11,338 nucleotides of DNA from Verrucomicrobiota bacterium (GTDB lineage Bacteria > Verrucomicrobiota > Verrucomicrobiia > Opitutales > Seribacteraceae). Under the pieces are notes generated by a model. The model searched no databases. It saw only the letters and a program-made list of their open reading frames with translations, and was not told the DNA's origin. Positions 1-7,071 of the stretch are shown one piece after another. Every line of letters starts with the position of its first letter. The stretch's first letter is position 1. The position numbers were made by a program, and so were the translations under genes. The DNA lies in NCBI GenBank assembly GCA_014382645.1, contig JACNJI010000329.1, forward strand, positions 1 through 11,338, read 5' to 3'.

Positions 1-740
1 TCTAGGTATTGGTTGGCGGGATTGTCGGCTGCGGGAGCCGCGACTACGATGACGTATTCCATGGCCCCGTTGTTCTCCAAAGCCTTGATAGTACGGGCAA
101 TGTTGGAGTTCTTCTGACCAACGGCAACGTAGATGGAATAAACGGGGCGAAAATCAGGGTCACCGCTTTCTTCGCCCAGCTTGTTGATTTTCGCTTGGTT
201 GATGATGGTGTCGATGGCGATCGTGGTCTTGCCCGTGGAGCGGTCCCCAATGATCAACTCTCGCTGACCGCGACCGACGGGAATCATCGAGTCGATTGCC
301 ATGATGCCCGTTTGCAGGGGTTGGTCCACCGACTGGCGTTGAATAATGCCCGGAGCAATCCGTTCGACGGGATAATTTTCGCTTGAGTCGATCGGGCCCT
401 TCTCGTCTATAGGTCGCCCGATAGCATCCACTACCCTACCGAGCAAACCCATTCCGACGGGCACAGAGAGCAACCGTCCCGTTGTTTGGACTTCGTCGCC
501 TTCCTTTAACCCGCTGAAATCACCGAGTATAACGCAACCAACCGAATCTTCTTCAAGATTCAGGGCAATACCAAAAATATTGCCGGGGAACTCGACCATT
601 TCGTTGAACATGACCTTGGAAAGCCCGTCGACACGGGCAACCCCATCGGCTAAGGTCGTGATCCGCCCGACATTTGTTCGAGTGGCATCCATCGAGAGGC
701 TTTCGATTTCCTTTTGTATCAGTTCTGTTATGGTGCTCAT
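1..740 (-). CDS. atpA: F1Fo ATP synthase subunit alpha, C-terminal part outside window
   Basis: This is the non-catalytic alpha subunit of the F1 head, which alternates with beta around gamma. The 246 visible N-terminal residues run from an ATG at 740 off the left edge, about half of a usual alpha subunit. The N-terminal beta-barrel region (about residues 22-95) is followed by the nucleotide-binding domain with a Walker A motif GDRSTGKT at 165-172. The E. coli motif is GDRQTGKT, so the Gln of the non-catalytic site is Ser here. Between this motif and the conserved IYVAVGQK strand (about 203-210) there are roughly 13 more residues than in E. coli, an acidic loop around 184-199. The start lies 52 nt after atpH with no strong Shine-Dalgarno. 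It is the last gene of the operon seen here; atpG, atpD and atpC would be expected further left. Confidence 0.97.
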   Translation of the reverse strand, partial: MSTITELIQKEIESLSMDATRTNVGRITTLADGVARVDGLSKVMFNEMVEFPGNIFGIALNLEEDSVGCVILGDFSGLKEGDEVQTTGRLLSVPVGMGLLGRVVDAIGRPIDEKGPIDSSENYPVERIAPGIIQRQSVDQPLQTGIMAIDSMIPVGRGQRELIIGDRSTGKTTIAIDTIINQAKINKLGEESGDPDFRPVYSIYVAVGQKNSNIARTIKALENNGAMEYVIVVAAPAADNPANQYL

Positions 741-792
741 TGCTTGAGGTGTATTCTTTTGGAAAATTAATGAGATACGGTTCTTGAAAAAT

Positions 793-1191
793 TCAGGTCA
801 AGGCTCGAATAAGTGGGCGTAGGCGAGTTGCTGCAGAGTCTTCATAGACATCGTCTCCTACAGAGACCCTAATGCCTACTAGTAAGTCTTGATTTTTGCG
901 CATTTCCACATCTATGCTGCGACCATATTGCAGAGAAAGTTTTTGCTTCAAGGCTTCAATGGCTTCATCGCTTGGTTTTCCAGCATACTCCAAAATGGCA
1001 ACACTCTTCTCCATTTCTTTCTTTATTTGGTCCAAATAAAAGCGAAGTAAAAGTTTTTGATCACTTGTTGGTAAAGAGCGCAGTGAATCTAGCACCTCAA
1101 GAACCTTCTCCTCGTCCACTCTACTATCGTCATCAAGCGATAGTCGAACCAGTTTTTTCGATAATTCTCGATTGCGAGAAATTGCAGTCAT
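793..1191 (-). CDS. atpH: F1Fo ATP synthase subunit delta, short form (132 aa)
   Basis: The delta subunit (OSCP homologue) links the top of F1 to the b-subunit stalk. Identity rests on position between atpF and atpA and on the C-terminal half. That half follows the family pattern of a beta-strand region, then a [20 protein letters not shown] segment matching the usual G-(V/I)-x-(V/I)-x-(V/A)-G-D-x-V-x-D-x-S-x-x-x-R-L. Bacterial delta subunits are normally about 175-180 residues. Here the C-terminal ~90 residues align along their length, while only about 41 residues stand in for the ~85 that form most of the N-terminal alpha-binding helical domain. The frame cannot be extended more than 10 codons upstream, because the TAA of atpF lies in the same frame 30 nt before the ATG. 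No Shine-Dalgarno is evident, so coupling to atpF translation is likely. A frameshift is not suggested. A lineage-specific short delta is the preferred reading. Confidence 0.85.
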   Translation of the reverse strand: MTAISRNRELSKKLVRLSLDDDSRVDEEKVLEVLDSLRSLPTSDQKLLLRFYLDQIKKEMEKSVAILEYAGKPSDEAIEALKQKLSLQYGRSIDVEMRKNQDLLVGIRVSVGDDVYEDSAATRLRPLIRALT

Positions 1192-1221
1192 ATTATTGAA
1201 AAAAGAGTGGATCTTAAGATA

Positions 1222-1761
1222 TTAGCTGGAAGACAATTTAGCTTCACGGGTAGCGGAGTCGCTGAATTTATCACGCTCATCGGCACTAAGCTCTCGTCCC
1301 AATACTCGGGAAGTCGCCATAACCACGAGTGATGCGATTTCCTCACGGGCTTCTTCGATAACACGTTGCTTTTCAAGTTTCATCGAATCGCGAGCTTTCT
1401 GGACGATATCCTCTGCTTGCTTCTCAGCTTCTGCCCTTTGCGTTTCTAAGTGTGACTTGGCTTGGTCGCGAGCTTGCGAGACAGTTTTCTGAGCTTCGAC
1501 TGATGCATCTTTGAGAGTTTCTTCATGCTTACGGTCAGTTTCCTCTAGCTGCAGTTTGATTTTTTCTGCATTCTTTAAGGAATCGGAAATCTCCTTTTCG
1601 CGATCTTCCATTTTCCCGAGGATTCCCTTGAAGGCAAACTTCCAAATTAGCCAAGCAACTATGATGAAGTTGATAGCTTGGGCCATGAACAGAGGAAAAT
1701 CCAAACCAAACTTTGTTTGGATTTCTTGTATAGTATCACCTACGCTTGCTAAAATCTCCAT
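1222..1761 (-). CDS. atpF: F1Fo ATP synthase subunit b
   Basis: Subunit b forms the peripheral stalk, anchoring the F1 head through delta to the membrane a subunit. The 179-residue protein has one membrane helix at about 22-45 (FPLFMAQAINFIIVAWLIWK). It is followed by a long charged, heptad-like coiled coil (about 50-160) rich in Glu, Lys, Ala and Gln, as expected for the dimeric stalk, and a short delta-binding tail. Length is normal for the family. The ATG at 1761 lies 29 nt after the atpE stop, with only a weak upstream Shine-Dalgarno. A single b gene is present here; no b-prime paralogue is seen in this window. Confidence 0.95.
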   Translation of the reverse strand: MEILASVGDTIQEIQTKFGLDFPLFMAQAINFIIVAWLIWKFAFKGILGKMEDREKEISDSLKNAEKIKLQLEETDRKHEETLKDASVEAQKTVSQARDQAKSHLETQRAEAEKQAEDIVQKARDSMKLEKQRVIEEAREEIASLVVMATSRVLGRELSADERDKFSDSATREAKLSSS

Positions 1762-1776
1762 GATCTAACGAGATTA

Positions 1777-1796
1777 CTATAAAGAATATTTTATAG
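1777..1796 (-). promoter_or_regulatory. AT-rich hairpin at the end of atpE
   Basis: Perfect 7-bp arms CTATAAA (1777-1783) and TTTATAG (1790-1796) enclose a 6-nt loop and overlap the last codon and stop of atpE. The stem is all A-T except its outer pair, so it is weak. A role as a processing or stability element between atpE and atpF is possible but unproven. Confidence 0.35.
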
Positions 1797-2036
1797 AAAC
1801 AAACTATAGAACGCAACTGCTTCAGCCAATGCCATTCCTATAATCGCTTGTACCAGAATTTTACCTGATGCATCAGGATTACGGCCAACTGCTTCAGCTG
1901 CTTTCATTCCTACGAGTCCTACGCCAATTGCGGCTCCGAGACAACCAAGACCTGCTTGTATACTGCCGGTAATTCCTTCCGGAGGATGTACTGCATTTGG
2001 AGCGACGTCTGCGACTTGTGCTAATATTTCAATCAT
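1791..2036 (-). CDS. atpE: F1Fo ATP synthase subunit c, proton type, short C-terminus
   Basis: Subunit c builds the rotating membrane ring. The 81 residues form two hydrophobic helices joined by the conserved polar loop (GRNPDAS). The ion-binding carboxylate is the Glu in the ALAEAVAFY segment of helix 2. Compared with Na+-binding c subunits such as that of Ilyobacter tartaricus, the helix-1 Gln is Val and the Ser after the carboxylate is Ala, while the Tyr is kept. This points to proton coupling. Only 9 residues follow the carboxylate (AVAFYSLFL), against about 15-25 in common c subunits, so the C-terminal helix is unusually short. The N-terminus is somewhat long (about 25 residues before helix 1). 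A GGAAAG Shine-Dalgarno sits 8 nt before the ATG, the clearest one in the operon, fitting the high copy number of c. Confidence 0.95.
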   Translation of the reverse strand: MIEILAQVADVAPNAVHPPEGITGSIQAGLGCLGAAIGVGLVGMKAAEAVGRNPDASGKILVQAIIGMALAEAVAFYSLFL

Positions 2037-2071
2037 GATTATTGCTTTCCGTATTATTTAGTTTTGAATAG

Positions 2072-2105
2072 TCAATCGTCCACTCACATGGATGGTCCCG
2101 ATTGA
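2072..2105 (-). promoter_or_regulatory. Hairpin in the atpB-atpE gap
   Basis: Seven-base arms TCAATCG (2072-2078) and CGATTGA (2099-2105) are perfectly complementary. Inside them is a second pair, TCCA (2079-2082) with TGGA (2089-2092), around a 6-nt loop, leaving a 6-nt bulge at 2093-2098. In the mRNA this forms a bulged 11-bp stem about 35 nt before the atpE start. There is no following U-run, so it is not an obvious terminator. Protection of the atpE message or an effect on its translation is an inference. Confidence 0.5.
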
Positions 2106-2119
2106 TAAAAGTTGAAGTC

Positions 2120-3016
2120 TCAATGATGCTCTTCTTCATCGCCATGGTTACAGATCAAGCCGATGTAAACCGCGACAAGAAGCATAAAAACCAGAGCTTG
2201 GACAATGCCGATAAGAACTTCGAGCATGTAAAAAGGAATTGGTACAACACTCATTGAAATGCTAGAAAGCCAATCCGGAAATCCTAGTTTGTGCCCTAAA
2301 TGAAACATACTGTGGAGTAAGCTCTCGCCACCGAATACATTGCCAAATAATCGGAACGTAAGAGAGACAGGACGAAAAATAATGGAAATGACTTCAATAA
2401 AGCCAACCGCTAAAAAGATTACTCCCAAGAAATAAAACATACCAGGGTGCATTTCTTTCTTATCCGCTTTATTCCCGAACCAATCCTTGAGGATTAAACT
2501 AACTCCTGCATACCTTAGAATTAGGTATAGCCATGTAAGGTTTGCCACTGCGGCCAATGCCAAAGTCATGTTAAGGTCAGCATTTCCGGGTCTAATCCAA
2601 GCCTCGGTAATTTTAAAATGACCTGCTTCTTCAATCCCGTAACCAATTGTGCCAACTCCAGGAACAAGGCCACTAAGGTTGTTGATAAGTATGAAGAAAA
2701 AGAGACCGCTCAAGAGCCAGAAGGAAGGAATGAATACCTTCTGCCCAACTATAGGCTGGACAATGCTCCGCAACCCGCTGATGCACTCTTCAGCAAAAAG
2801 TTGCCCTCTGGTAGGAACTCGAGCAGGAGTCCCAACCAGATATTTAATAATTAAAACCAATACCAGTGAAACAACCCAACTAGTTACCATAGAATTAGTA
2901 ATTGGTAACCCTCCAATATCTAAAAGGGGTTGTGCTGTAACGCTAACTCCTTCAGCAAATGAGGGCAGAGGCATAAAAAGCAGCAAATAAGGGAAAATAC
3001 AAATAATTCTGGCCAT
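2120..3016 (-). CDS. atpB: F1Fo ATP synthase subunit a
   Basis: Subunit a forms the two proton half-channels beside the c ring. The 298-residue protein has several membrane helices. The essential Arg is R222 in LTFRLFGN, E231 matches the E. coli E219 position nine residues on, and Q273 in the last helix (IGIVQALVF) matches E. coli Q252. Residues 1-22 look like a cleavable signal peptide: a basic start, a hydrophobic core and a PSFA-EG end. The C-terminus is acidic and His-rich (HGDEEEHH). It is the first gene of the ATP synthase operon, 132 bp after trmB. No Shine-Dalgarno is visible before the ATG. No atpI is found upstream. Confidence 0.96.
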   Translation of the reverse strand: MARIICIFPYLLLFMPLPSFAEGVSVTAQPLLDIGGLPITNSMVTSWVVSLVLVLIIKYLVGTPARVPTRGQLFAEECISGLRSIVQPIVGQKVFIPSFWLLSGLFFFILINNLSGLVPGVGTIGYGIEEAGHFKITEAWIRPGNADLNMTLALAAVANLTWLYLILRYAGVSLILKDWFGNKADKKEMHPGMFYFLGVIFLAVGFIEVISIIFRPVSLTFRLFGNVFGGESLLHSMFHLGHKLGFPDWLSSISMSVVPIPFYMLEVLIGIVQALVFMLLVAVYIGLICNHGDEEEHH

Positions 3017-3148
3017 TATTGTAAGTCGATTTAAAACATCAAGTTATAGATATAAATTAGCTGAGGTCAATGAGGATTTCCCGTTTTTGTCAAAACCAGC
3101 AAACTAATGATGCAGTATATAACTTTTGGGTGTTTTGGGTTAACTTAG
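3017..3148. other. trmB-atpB intergenic region
   Basis: This 132-bp AT-rich gap holds the candidate atpB promoter. Near the trmB end there is a TTTTGGG direct repeat (3124-3130 and 3133-3139). A small inverted repeat TTAAC-TTA-GTTAA (3140-3152) overlaps the trmB stop codon. No strong terminator hairpin is seen, so readthrough from the recA cluster into the ATP synthase operon cannot be excluded. Confidence 0.5.
3043..3070 (-). promoter_or_regulatory. Candidate sigma-70-type promoter of the ATP synthase operon
   Basis: On the minus strand a TTGACC box (3070-3065) is separated by 16 nt from TATAAC (3048-3043). Each box differs from the consensus (TTGACA, TATAAT) by one base. Transcription would begin near 3036, leaving a leader of about 20 nt before the atpB ATG at 3016. 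The site lies in the largest gap between trmB and atpB, exactly where an operon promoter is expected. The housekeeping consensus is assumed to hold in this lineage. Confidence 0.5.
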
Positions 3149-3772
3149 TTAAGGATCCCGGTGATTGATGCGTGTTGCAATGAATGTCTGGTGCATAGGT
3201 AACATATTCTGAAAGAAAGTCTCGTGCTCAAAAGGCCAAACTGCTTCAGTTTTTAATTTCCATGACTTTGAATCCTTTACTTTATCTAACGCCCATCTAA
3301 AATAATCTTCGTGGTCTGTACGGAAACACAATTCGGCACTCGGGAGAGAGCGGCAAGCCAGCATCTCGAGAAAGGAAAGTTGAATGAGGCGACGCTTGTG
3401 GTGACGCTTCTTGGGCCATGGGTCGGGAAATAAGAGAATAGTTCTTTTAAACAGAAAATCTTTTGGAAAACTTTCAAGAAACTCATCAGCTTCCGTTTTA
3501 AAAAAGAAAAGATAAGGAAGTTTGCGTTTTTCTCTTTTACTGTTTGCCTTATCTATCCTCTTGGTCATCAAGTCGATTCCAATGCATGGGTCGTCGGGTT
3601 TACTCTCGGAATAAGCTGTTAGCCAGTGCCCGTGACCACATCCGATCTCGAGGGTCAGACCGTCCGCAAGACGATCCCCGGGAATGGTCAAGAGGCATTC
3701 CTCGCCGAAGAGTCGAATACGTTCTCTACGAGTTGCTAGATCAACGTACTGGTCGCGAAAAAGGTCACTCAC
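3149..3772 (-). CDS. trmB: tRNA (guanine-46-N7)-methyltransferase
   Basis: TrmB transfers a methyl group from S-adenosylmethionine to N7 of G46 in the variable loop of tRNA. The 207-residue protein has the SAM-binding motif LEIGCGHGHW at 41-50, the acidic GID of the next strand (about 65-67), and the family signature FPDPWPKKRHHKRR at 115-128, which is diagnostic. The substrate-binding end is FEHETFFQNMLPMHQTFIATR-like (181-201); the usual Ser/Thr-x-Phe/Tyr-Glu element begins with Pro here. The GTG start at 3772 is in the same frame as mnmG, three sense codons after a triple stop (TAA-TGA-TAG, 3790-3782). A GGGGA run directly abuts the GTG. Re-initiation after mnmG is therefore likely. It is the last gene of the recA-mnmE-mnmG cluster. 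Confidence 0.95.
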   Translation of the reverse strand: MSDLFRDQYVDLATRRERIRLFGEECLLTIPGDRLADGLTLEIGCGHGHWLTAYSESKPDDPCIGIDLMTKRIDKANSKREKRKLPYLFFFKTEADEFLESFPKDFLFKRTILLFPDPWPKKRHHKRRLIQLSFLEMLACRSLPSAELCFRTDHEDYFRWALDKVKDSKSWKLKTEAVWPFEHETFFQNMLPMHQTFIATRINHRDP

Positions 3773-3781
3773 TCCCCAGCC

Positions 3782-3790
3782 CTATCATTA
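3782..3790 (-). other. Tandem triple stop at the end of mnmG
   Basis: mnmG ends with TAA-TGA-TAG, all three stop codons in frame and in a row (3790 down to 3782). Three sense codons later (GGC TGG GGA) the GTG of trmB begins in the same frame. The arrangement blocks any readthrough fusion of MnmG to TrmB while keeping the ribosome close for re-initiation. Confidence 0.8.
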
Positions 3791-5698
3791 TCCTGCGTTC
3801 TTGCCAGCAAGAATCACCATCAGAACACTAACGTCGGAAGGGTTGACACCAGAAATACGACCAGCCTGCGCAAGCGTGGAAGGCCGTATCCGCGAGAGCT
3901 TTTCAATACTTTCCTTGCGTAACCCGGGAAGGTCATCATAGGAAAAGTCAGGCGGGATCTTGACCTTTTCGGACTCGGCTAGCTTAGCGACATTGCGAAA
4001 TTCTCGTTCCAAGTAACCAGAATAGGTCGTACGATATAAAACTTCATCTCGCGTTGGTCTAGGCAAACCTAAGAAATCGCGAGGAAGAGCGTTCACTCCC
4101 CCACCCTTCCTCAGATGGTCAGCGGCTGTAATACCACCATTTACCTTAAGCGTTTTAAATTCGTGTGTCCATTTTTCAACATTAGCTGACTTTTCAATAA
4201 CGGATGCAAGCCGAGCGGATGTAAAGACTTCAAAACGCTCGGAATGTTTCAACATACGAAGTTCGGCACTTCCATGATTAAAGAGTAAGCGGTGTTCCGC
4301 TCTACTGGTGAACATACGATACGGTTCGGTCGTGCCTTTTGTTACAAGATCATCAACGAGTACTCCCAAATAACCTTCACTCCGGCCAATGATCAAAGGT
4401 TCTTCGCCACGGACCTTGGCGACGGCATTTAAACCAGCCAATAGACCCTGACCCGCAGCCTCTTCATAACCTGAGGTGCCATTTATCTGACCTGCAAAAA
4501 AAAGAGATTCAAGTATTTTAGATTCAAGGTTTCGGTGCAATTGAGTAGGTGGAGCATAGTCGTATTCGACCGCATAAGCAGGTCTAAGAATGATAGCATC
4601 CTCAAGTCCGGGAATGGTTTTCAAAATCTCATGCTGAACAGAAAATGGCAAACTCGTGGAGAGGCCGTTAACATACCATTCATCAGTATTGATTCCTTCG
4701 GGCTCCAACTGGATGCGATGTGAGTCCTTGTCGGAAAAACGAACAATCTTGTCCTCAATGCTTGGGCAATAACGAGGACCAGTTCCAACAATTTCACCAC
4801 TATAAAGGGGAGAGAGTTTTAAGTTCTTTCGAATGATTTCAGAAGTTTTTTCCGTCGTTCGGGTAACACGACATGTCACTTGATCACCACCTCCAAATGG
4901 AAAGCTAGCCAGATGGGGATTACCATGTTCCACGTGGAACCAACGCGACGAATGTTCCATGTGGAACATATCTTCCTCGGTGCGAGTATCATGAAAAGCA
5001 AAGAAGGTTGGGTTTTTGTCCCCAAACTGTTCCTCGAGCTGGTCGAGCTTGATGCTTTTACCTAAAAGCCGTGGCGGCGTACCGGTTTTAAAACGTTCAA
5101 GTTCTATCCCATACTTCTGGAAATCTGACGACATTCCTTTGGACACATGATCCCCGAGGCGACCGCCTTCACTTTTGTGTTGCCCGACATGCATTAGCGC
5201 ACGGAGGAAAGTTCCTGTGGTCACGATTACAGTGGATGCGTAAAACTCGAGGTCTAAGCTCGTGACGACCCCCATGCACTTGCCATCCTCAACGATCAAT
5301 CCCGTAACCATCGATTGAAATACCGTAAGGTTTTCGGCAAGTTCCAATACGTGCTTCATTCTAAATTGGTAAGCCTTTTTGTCACATTGAGCTCGTGGAG
5401 CCTGAACCGCAGGTCCTTTGGATGTATTAAGTAATTTAAACTGTATGCCTGTGAAATCGGTATTCAGCGCCATCTCGCCACCAAGAGCATCGATTTCTCG
5501 CACTATCTGACCTTTGGCTTGGCCGCCAATCGCTGGATTGCAACTCATTTGAGCTATAGTGTCCACATTGCCAGTAAGCATAAGAACATCCGCCCCACAA
5601 CGGGCTGCAATTAATGCTGCTTCGCACCCCGCATGCCCGGCGCCACAAACGATGACGTCGTATGCTTGATCTTTTCCGTATTTAAGTCCAGTACTCAC
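3788..5698 (-). CDS. mnmG: tRNA uridine-34 5-carboxymethylaminomethyl synthesis enzyme MnmG (GidA)
   Basis: MnmG is the FAD-dependent partner of MnmE and installs the cmnm5 (or nm5) group on the wobble uridine of certain tRNAs. The 636 residues match the family length. The dinucleotide-binding motif [10 protein letters not shown] lies at 19-28, [13 protein letters not shown] at 51-63, [13 protein letters not shown] at 305-317 and [19 protein letters not shown] at 400-418. The two conserved catalytic-region cysteines are C53 and C311. [11 protein letters not shown] (461-471) opens the C-terminal tRNA/MnmE-binding part. Between about 240 and 268 there are roughly 25 residues more than in E. coli, including the repeated peptides MFHMEH (244-249) and WFHVEH (253-258), which encode two parS-like palindromes. 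The GTG start overlaps the mnmE TGA by 4 nt (GTGA). A GGAAA run lies directly before it. The gene ends with TAA, TGA and TAG in a row. Confidence 0.97.
   Translation of the reverse strand: MSTGLKYGKDQAYDVIVCGAGHAGCEAALIAARCGADVLMLTGNVDTIAQMSCNPAIGGQAKGQIVREIDALGGEMALNTDFTGIQFKLLNTSKGPAVQAPRAQCDKKAYQFRMKHVLELAENLTVFQSMVTGLIVEDGKCMGVVTSLDLEFYASTVIVTTGTFLRALMHVGQHKSEGGRLGDHVSKGMSSDFQKYGIELERFKTGTPPRLLGKSIKLDQLEEQFGDKNPTFFAFHDTRTEEDMFHMEHSSRWFHVEHGNPHLASFPFGGGDQVTCRVTRTTEKTSEIIRKNLKLSPLYSGEIVGTGPRYCPSIEDKIVRFSDKDSHRIQLEPEGINTDEWYVNGLSTSLPFSVQHEILKTIPGLEDAIILRPAYAVEYDYAPPTQLHRNLESKILESLFFAGQINGTSGYEEAAGQGLLAGLNAVAKVRGEEPLIIGRSEGYLGVLVDDLVTKGTTEPYRMFTSRAEHRLLFNHGSAELRMLKHSERFEVFTSARLASVIEKSANVEKWTHEFKTLKVNGGITAADHLRKGGGVNALPRDFLGLPRPTRDEVLYRTTYSGYLEREFRNVAKLAESEKVKIPPDFSYDDLPGLRKESIEKLSRIRPSTLAQAGRISGVNPSDVSVLMVILAGKNAG
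4926..4941. other. parS: parS site 1 (ParB centromere site) inside mnmG
   Basis: The sequence TGTTCCACGTGGAACC contains the perfect 14-bp palindrome GTTCCACGTGGAAC at 4927-4940. This is the form of parS known from Pseudomonas and a close variant of the general bacterial consensus TGTTTCACGTGAAACA. ParB binds it to load and spread as a CTP clamp for chromosome segregation. Inside mnmG it encodes FHVEH (residues 254-258). A perfect 14-mer palindrome matching a known motif, with a near copy next to it, is very unlikely by chance. Confidence 0.85.
4953..4968. other. parS: parS site 2, one mismatch, inside mnmG
   Basis: TGTTCCATGTGGAACA differs from the perfect palindrome TGTTCCACGTGGAACA by one central base (T for C at 4960). 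The outer arms extend to 4952-4969. Its centre is 27 bp from that of site 1. It encodes MFHMEH (residues 244-249 of MnmG). The central CpG/CACGTG is the most conserved part of parS, so ParB affinity may be lower than for site 1. Confidence 0.7.
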
Positions 5699-7053
5699 TT
5701 TCCAATGCAGAAGGAGTTAAAGAGACGGTCGAGCATATCCTCATTGTCCGTCTTGCCCACGATTTCTCCGAGAGCACCGATACCGGAAGTGATTTCAATA
5801 AGTGAAAATTCAATGGACATATTTTCCAGAAGTAATCGATGAGCCTCTCGTAAAAAGTCTCCCGATATAGCAAGATTTACAGCATGCCGTGCATTCACGA
5901 TCATGCATTCCTCCGACGGTGAAGGAATGAGTTTTTGCATCATCTGCTCTATCGCCGTTCTACAATCATCCAGTCCTTCACTCGTTTCGATAGAGAGCCG
6001 TAAATGCTTAAAATCAGGAAGAAAGCTATGGAAATTCTTGCTGTCATCGAGATCGATTTTGTTTTCTAAAACAAGACAGTTTTCTGTATTAATATTTTCG
6101 ACGAGGAGCTTACTAACAGACTCAGGAGAGGGTAGGGAGCTATCCAAGACAAAAAGAAAGCAGTCCGCCTCCTCCGACAATTGAAGCGTACGCTCGATGC
6201 CTAAACGTTCCACTGACGAACCACCTTCGCAAAGGCCCGCGGTGTCCATCATCTCAACCACAAAAGGACCGACTTCGATTCGACTGGAAAGATAGTCCCG
6301 AGTTGTTCCACTCTCCTCACTTACGATAGCTCGGTCCTCGCCGCAGAGAAGGTTGTACAAGCTACTTTTACCGGCATTGGGTGATCCCACGATCAGGCAT
6401 CTGATTCCTGCCTCAAGCAACTGGGCGCAACCTGCGGATTGCGAAAGGTGATCTACCTCCGCAATAAGAGTGGCCAAAGTGGAAGACGGACCCTTCATGT
6501 CTTCCGCTGGAAGGTCTTCTTCAGGAAAATCAATATATGCCTCGAGATTTGCCTGAAGGTCGAGCAATCTCGCCTGGAGGTCTCTGATCTTTTTTCCGAG
6601 GTCTCCGCGGAGTTGGATTCGGGCTACTTCAAGAGCTCGATCACTGGAAGCTTTGATGAGGGTTGCTACTGATTCAGCCTGCGTCAAATCCATGCGACCC
6701 GAGAGAAATGCTCGTTTAGTATATTCCCCAGGCTCAGCCAAACGGCAACCACGGGCAACTAAGTCCTCAATTATCTTCTTGGTTATCAGTGGGTTGCCAT
6801 GTGAGCTAATTTCCAAAGAAGCTTCGCCCGTATAAGAATTGTGTTCCTCGTAGAATACAAAAATTACATCATCTATTAGCAGTTCGTTAATATCCCGATA
6901 TCCAGCAAGGCTTGCCCGACGAGGGATAGGGTAGGGGACTCGAAGCGCATCCTTGCACAATTTCTGGCAAAATGCTCCACTTACCCGAACGACTGCTATT
7001 GCTGATTCTCCAATCGGCGTCGCAGCCGCAACGATCGAATCGTTCGCGGACAC
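5695..7053 (-). CDS. mnmE: tRNA modification GTPase MnmE (TrmE)
   Basis: MnmE is the GTPase partner of MnmG in wobble-uridine modification. From the GTG at 7053 it has 452 residues, the normal length. Domains in order: an N-terminal formyl-tetrahydrofolate-binding domain (about 1-115), a helical domain, and an inserted G domain. The G domain carries the P-loop GSPNAGKS (223-230), GTTRD (249-253), DTAG (270-273) and NKID (331-334). The invariant C-terminal CIGK is at 449-452. The GTG start gives [13 protein letters not shown], closely like the E. coli start MSDNDTIVAQATPP. An upstream in-frame TTG at 7065 would add four residues, but its AAGAAAGG Shine-Dalgarno (7073-7066) would directly touch it, whereas it lies 12 nt before the GTG. 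The gene follows recA after a very short gap (18 nt from the GTG) and overlaps mnmG by 4 nt. Confidence 0.96.
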   Translation of the reverse strand: MSANDSIVAAATPIGESAIAVVRVSGAFCQKLCKDALRVPYPIPRRASLAGYRDINELLIDDVIFVFYEEHNSYTGEASLEISSHGNPLITKKIIEDLVARGCRLAEPGEYTKRAFLSGRMDLTQAESVATLIKASSDRALEVARIQLRGDLGKKIRDLQARLLDLQANLEAYIDFPEEDLPAEDMKGPSSTLATLIAEVDHLSQSAGCAQLLEAGIRCLIVGSPNAGKSSLYNLLCGEDRAIVSEESGTTRDYLSSRIEVGPFVVEMMDTAGLCEGGSSVERLGIERTLQLSEEADCFLFVLDSSLPSPESVSKLLVENINTENCLVLENKIDLDDSKNFHSFLPDFKHLRLSIETSEGLDDCRTAIEQMMQKLIPSPSEECMIVNARHAVNLAISGDFLREAHRLLLENMSIEFSLIEITSGIGALGEIVGKTDNEDMLDRLFNSFCIGK

Positions 7054-7071
7054 TTGTCGGATCAACCTTTC

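Noticed and set aside
9..386. A plus-strand open frame of 125 codons opposite atpA
   Set aside because: The minus-strand frame encodes an unmistakable ATP synthase alpha subunit over the same bases.
1762..1810. A frameshift that would extend the short AtpE C-terminus
   Set aside because: The next frame gives a Phe/Ile/Lys-rich run but no c-subunit-like ending, and it would run into atpF; AT-rich DNA explains it.
7054..7065. TTG at 7065 as the start of mnmE
   Set aside because: The Shine-Dalgarno would touch the start codon, and the GTG at 7053 gives an N-terminus closely matching E. coli MnmE. It remains possible.
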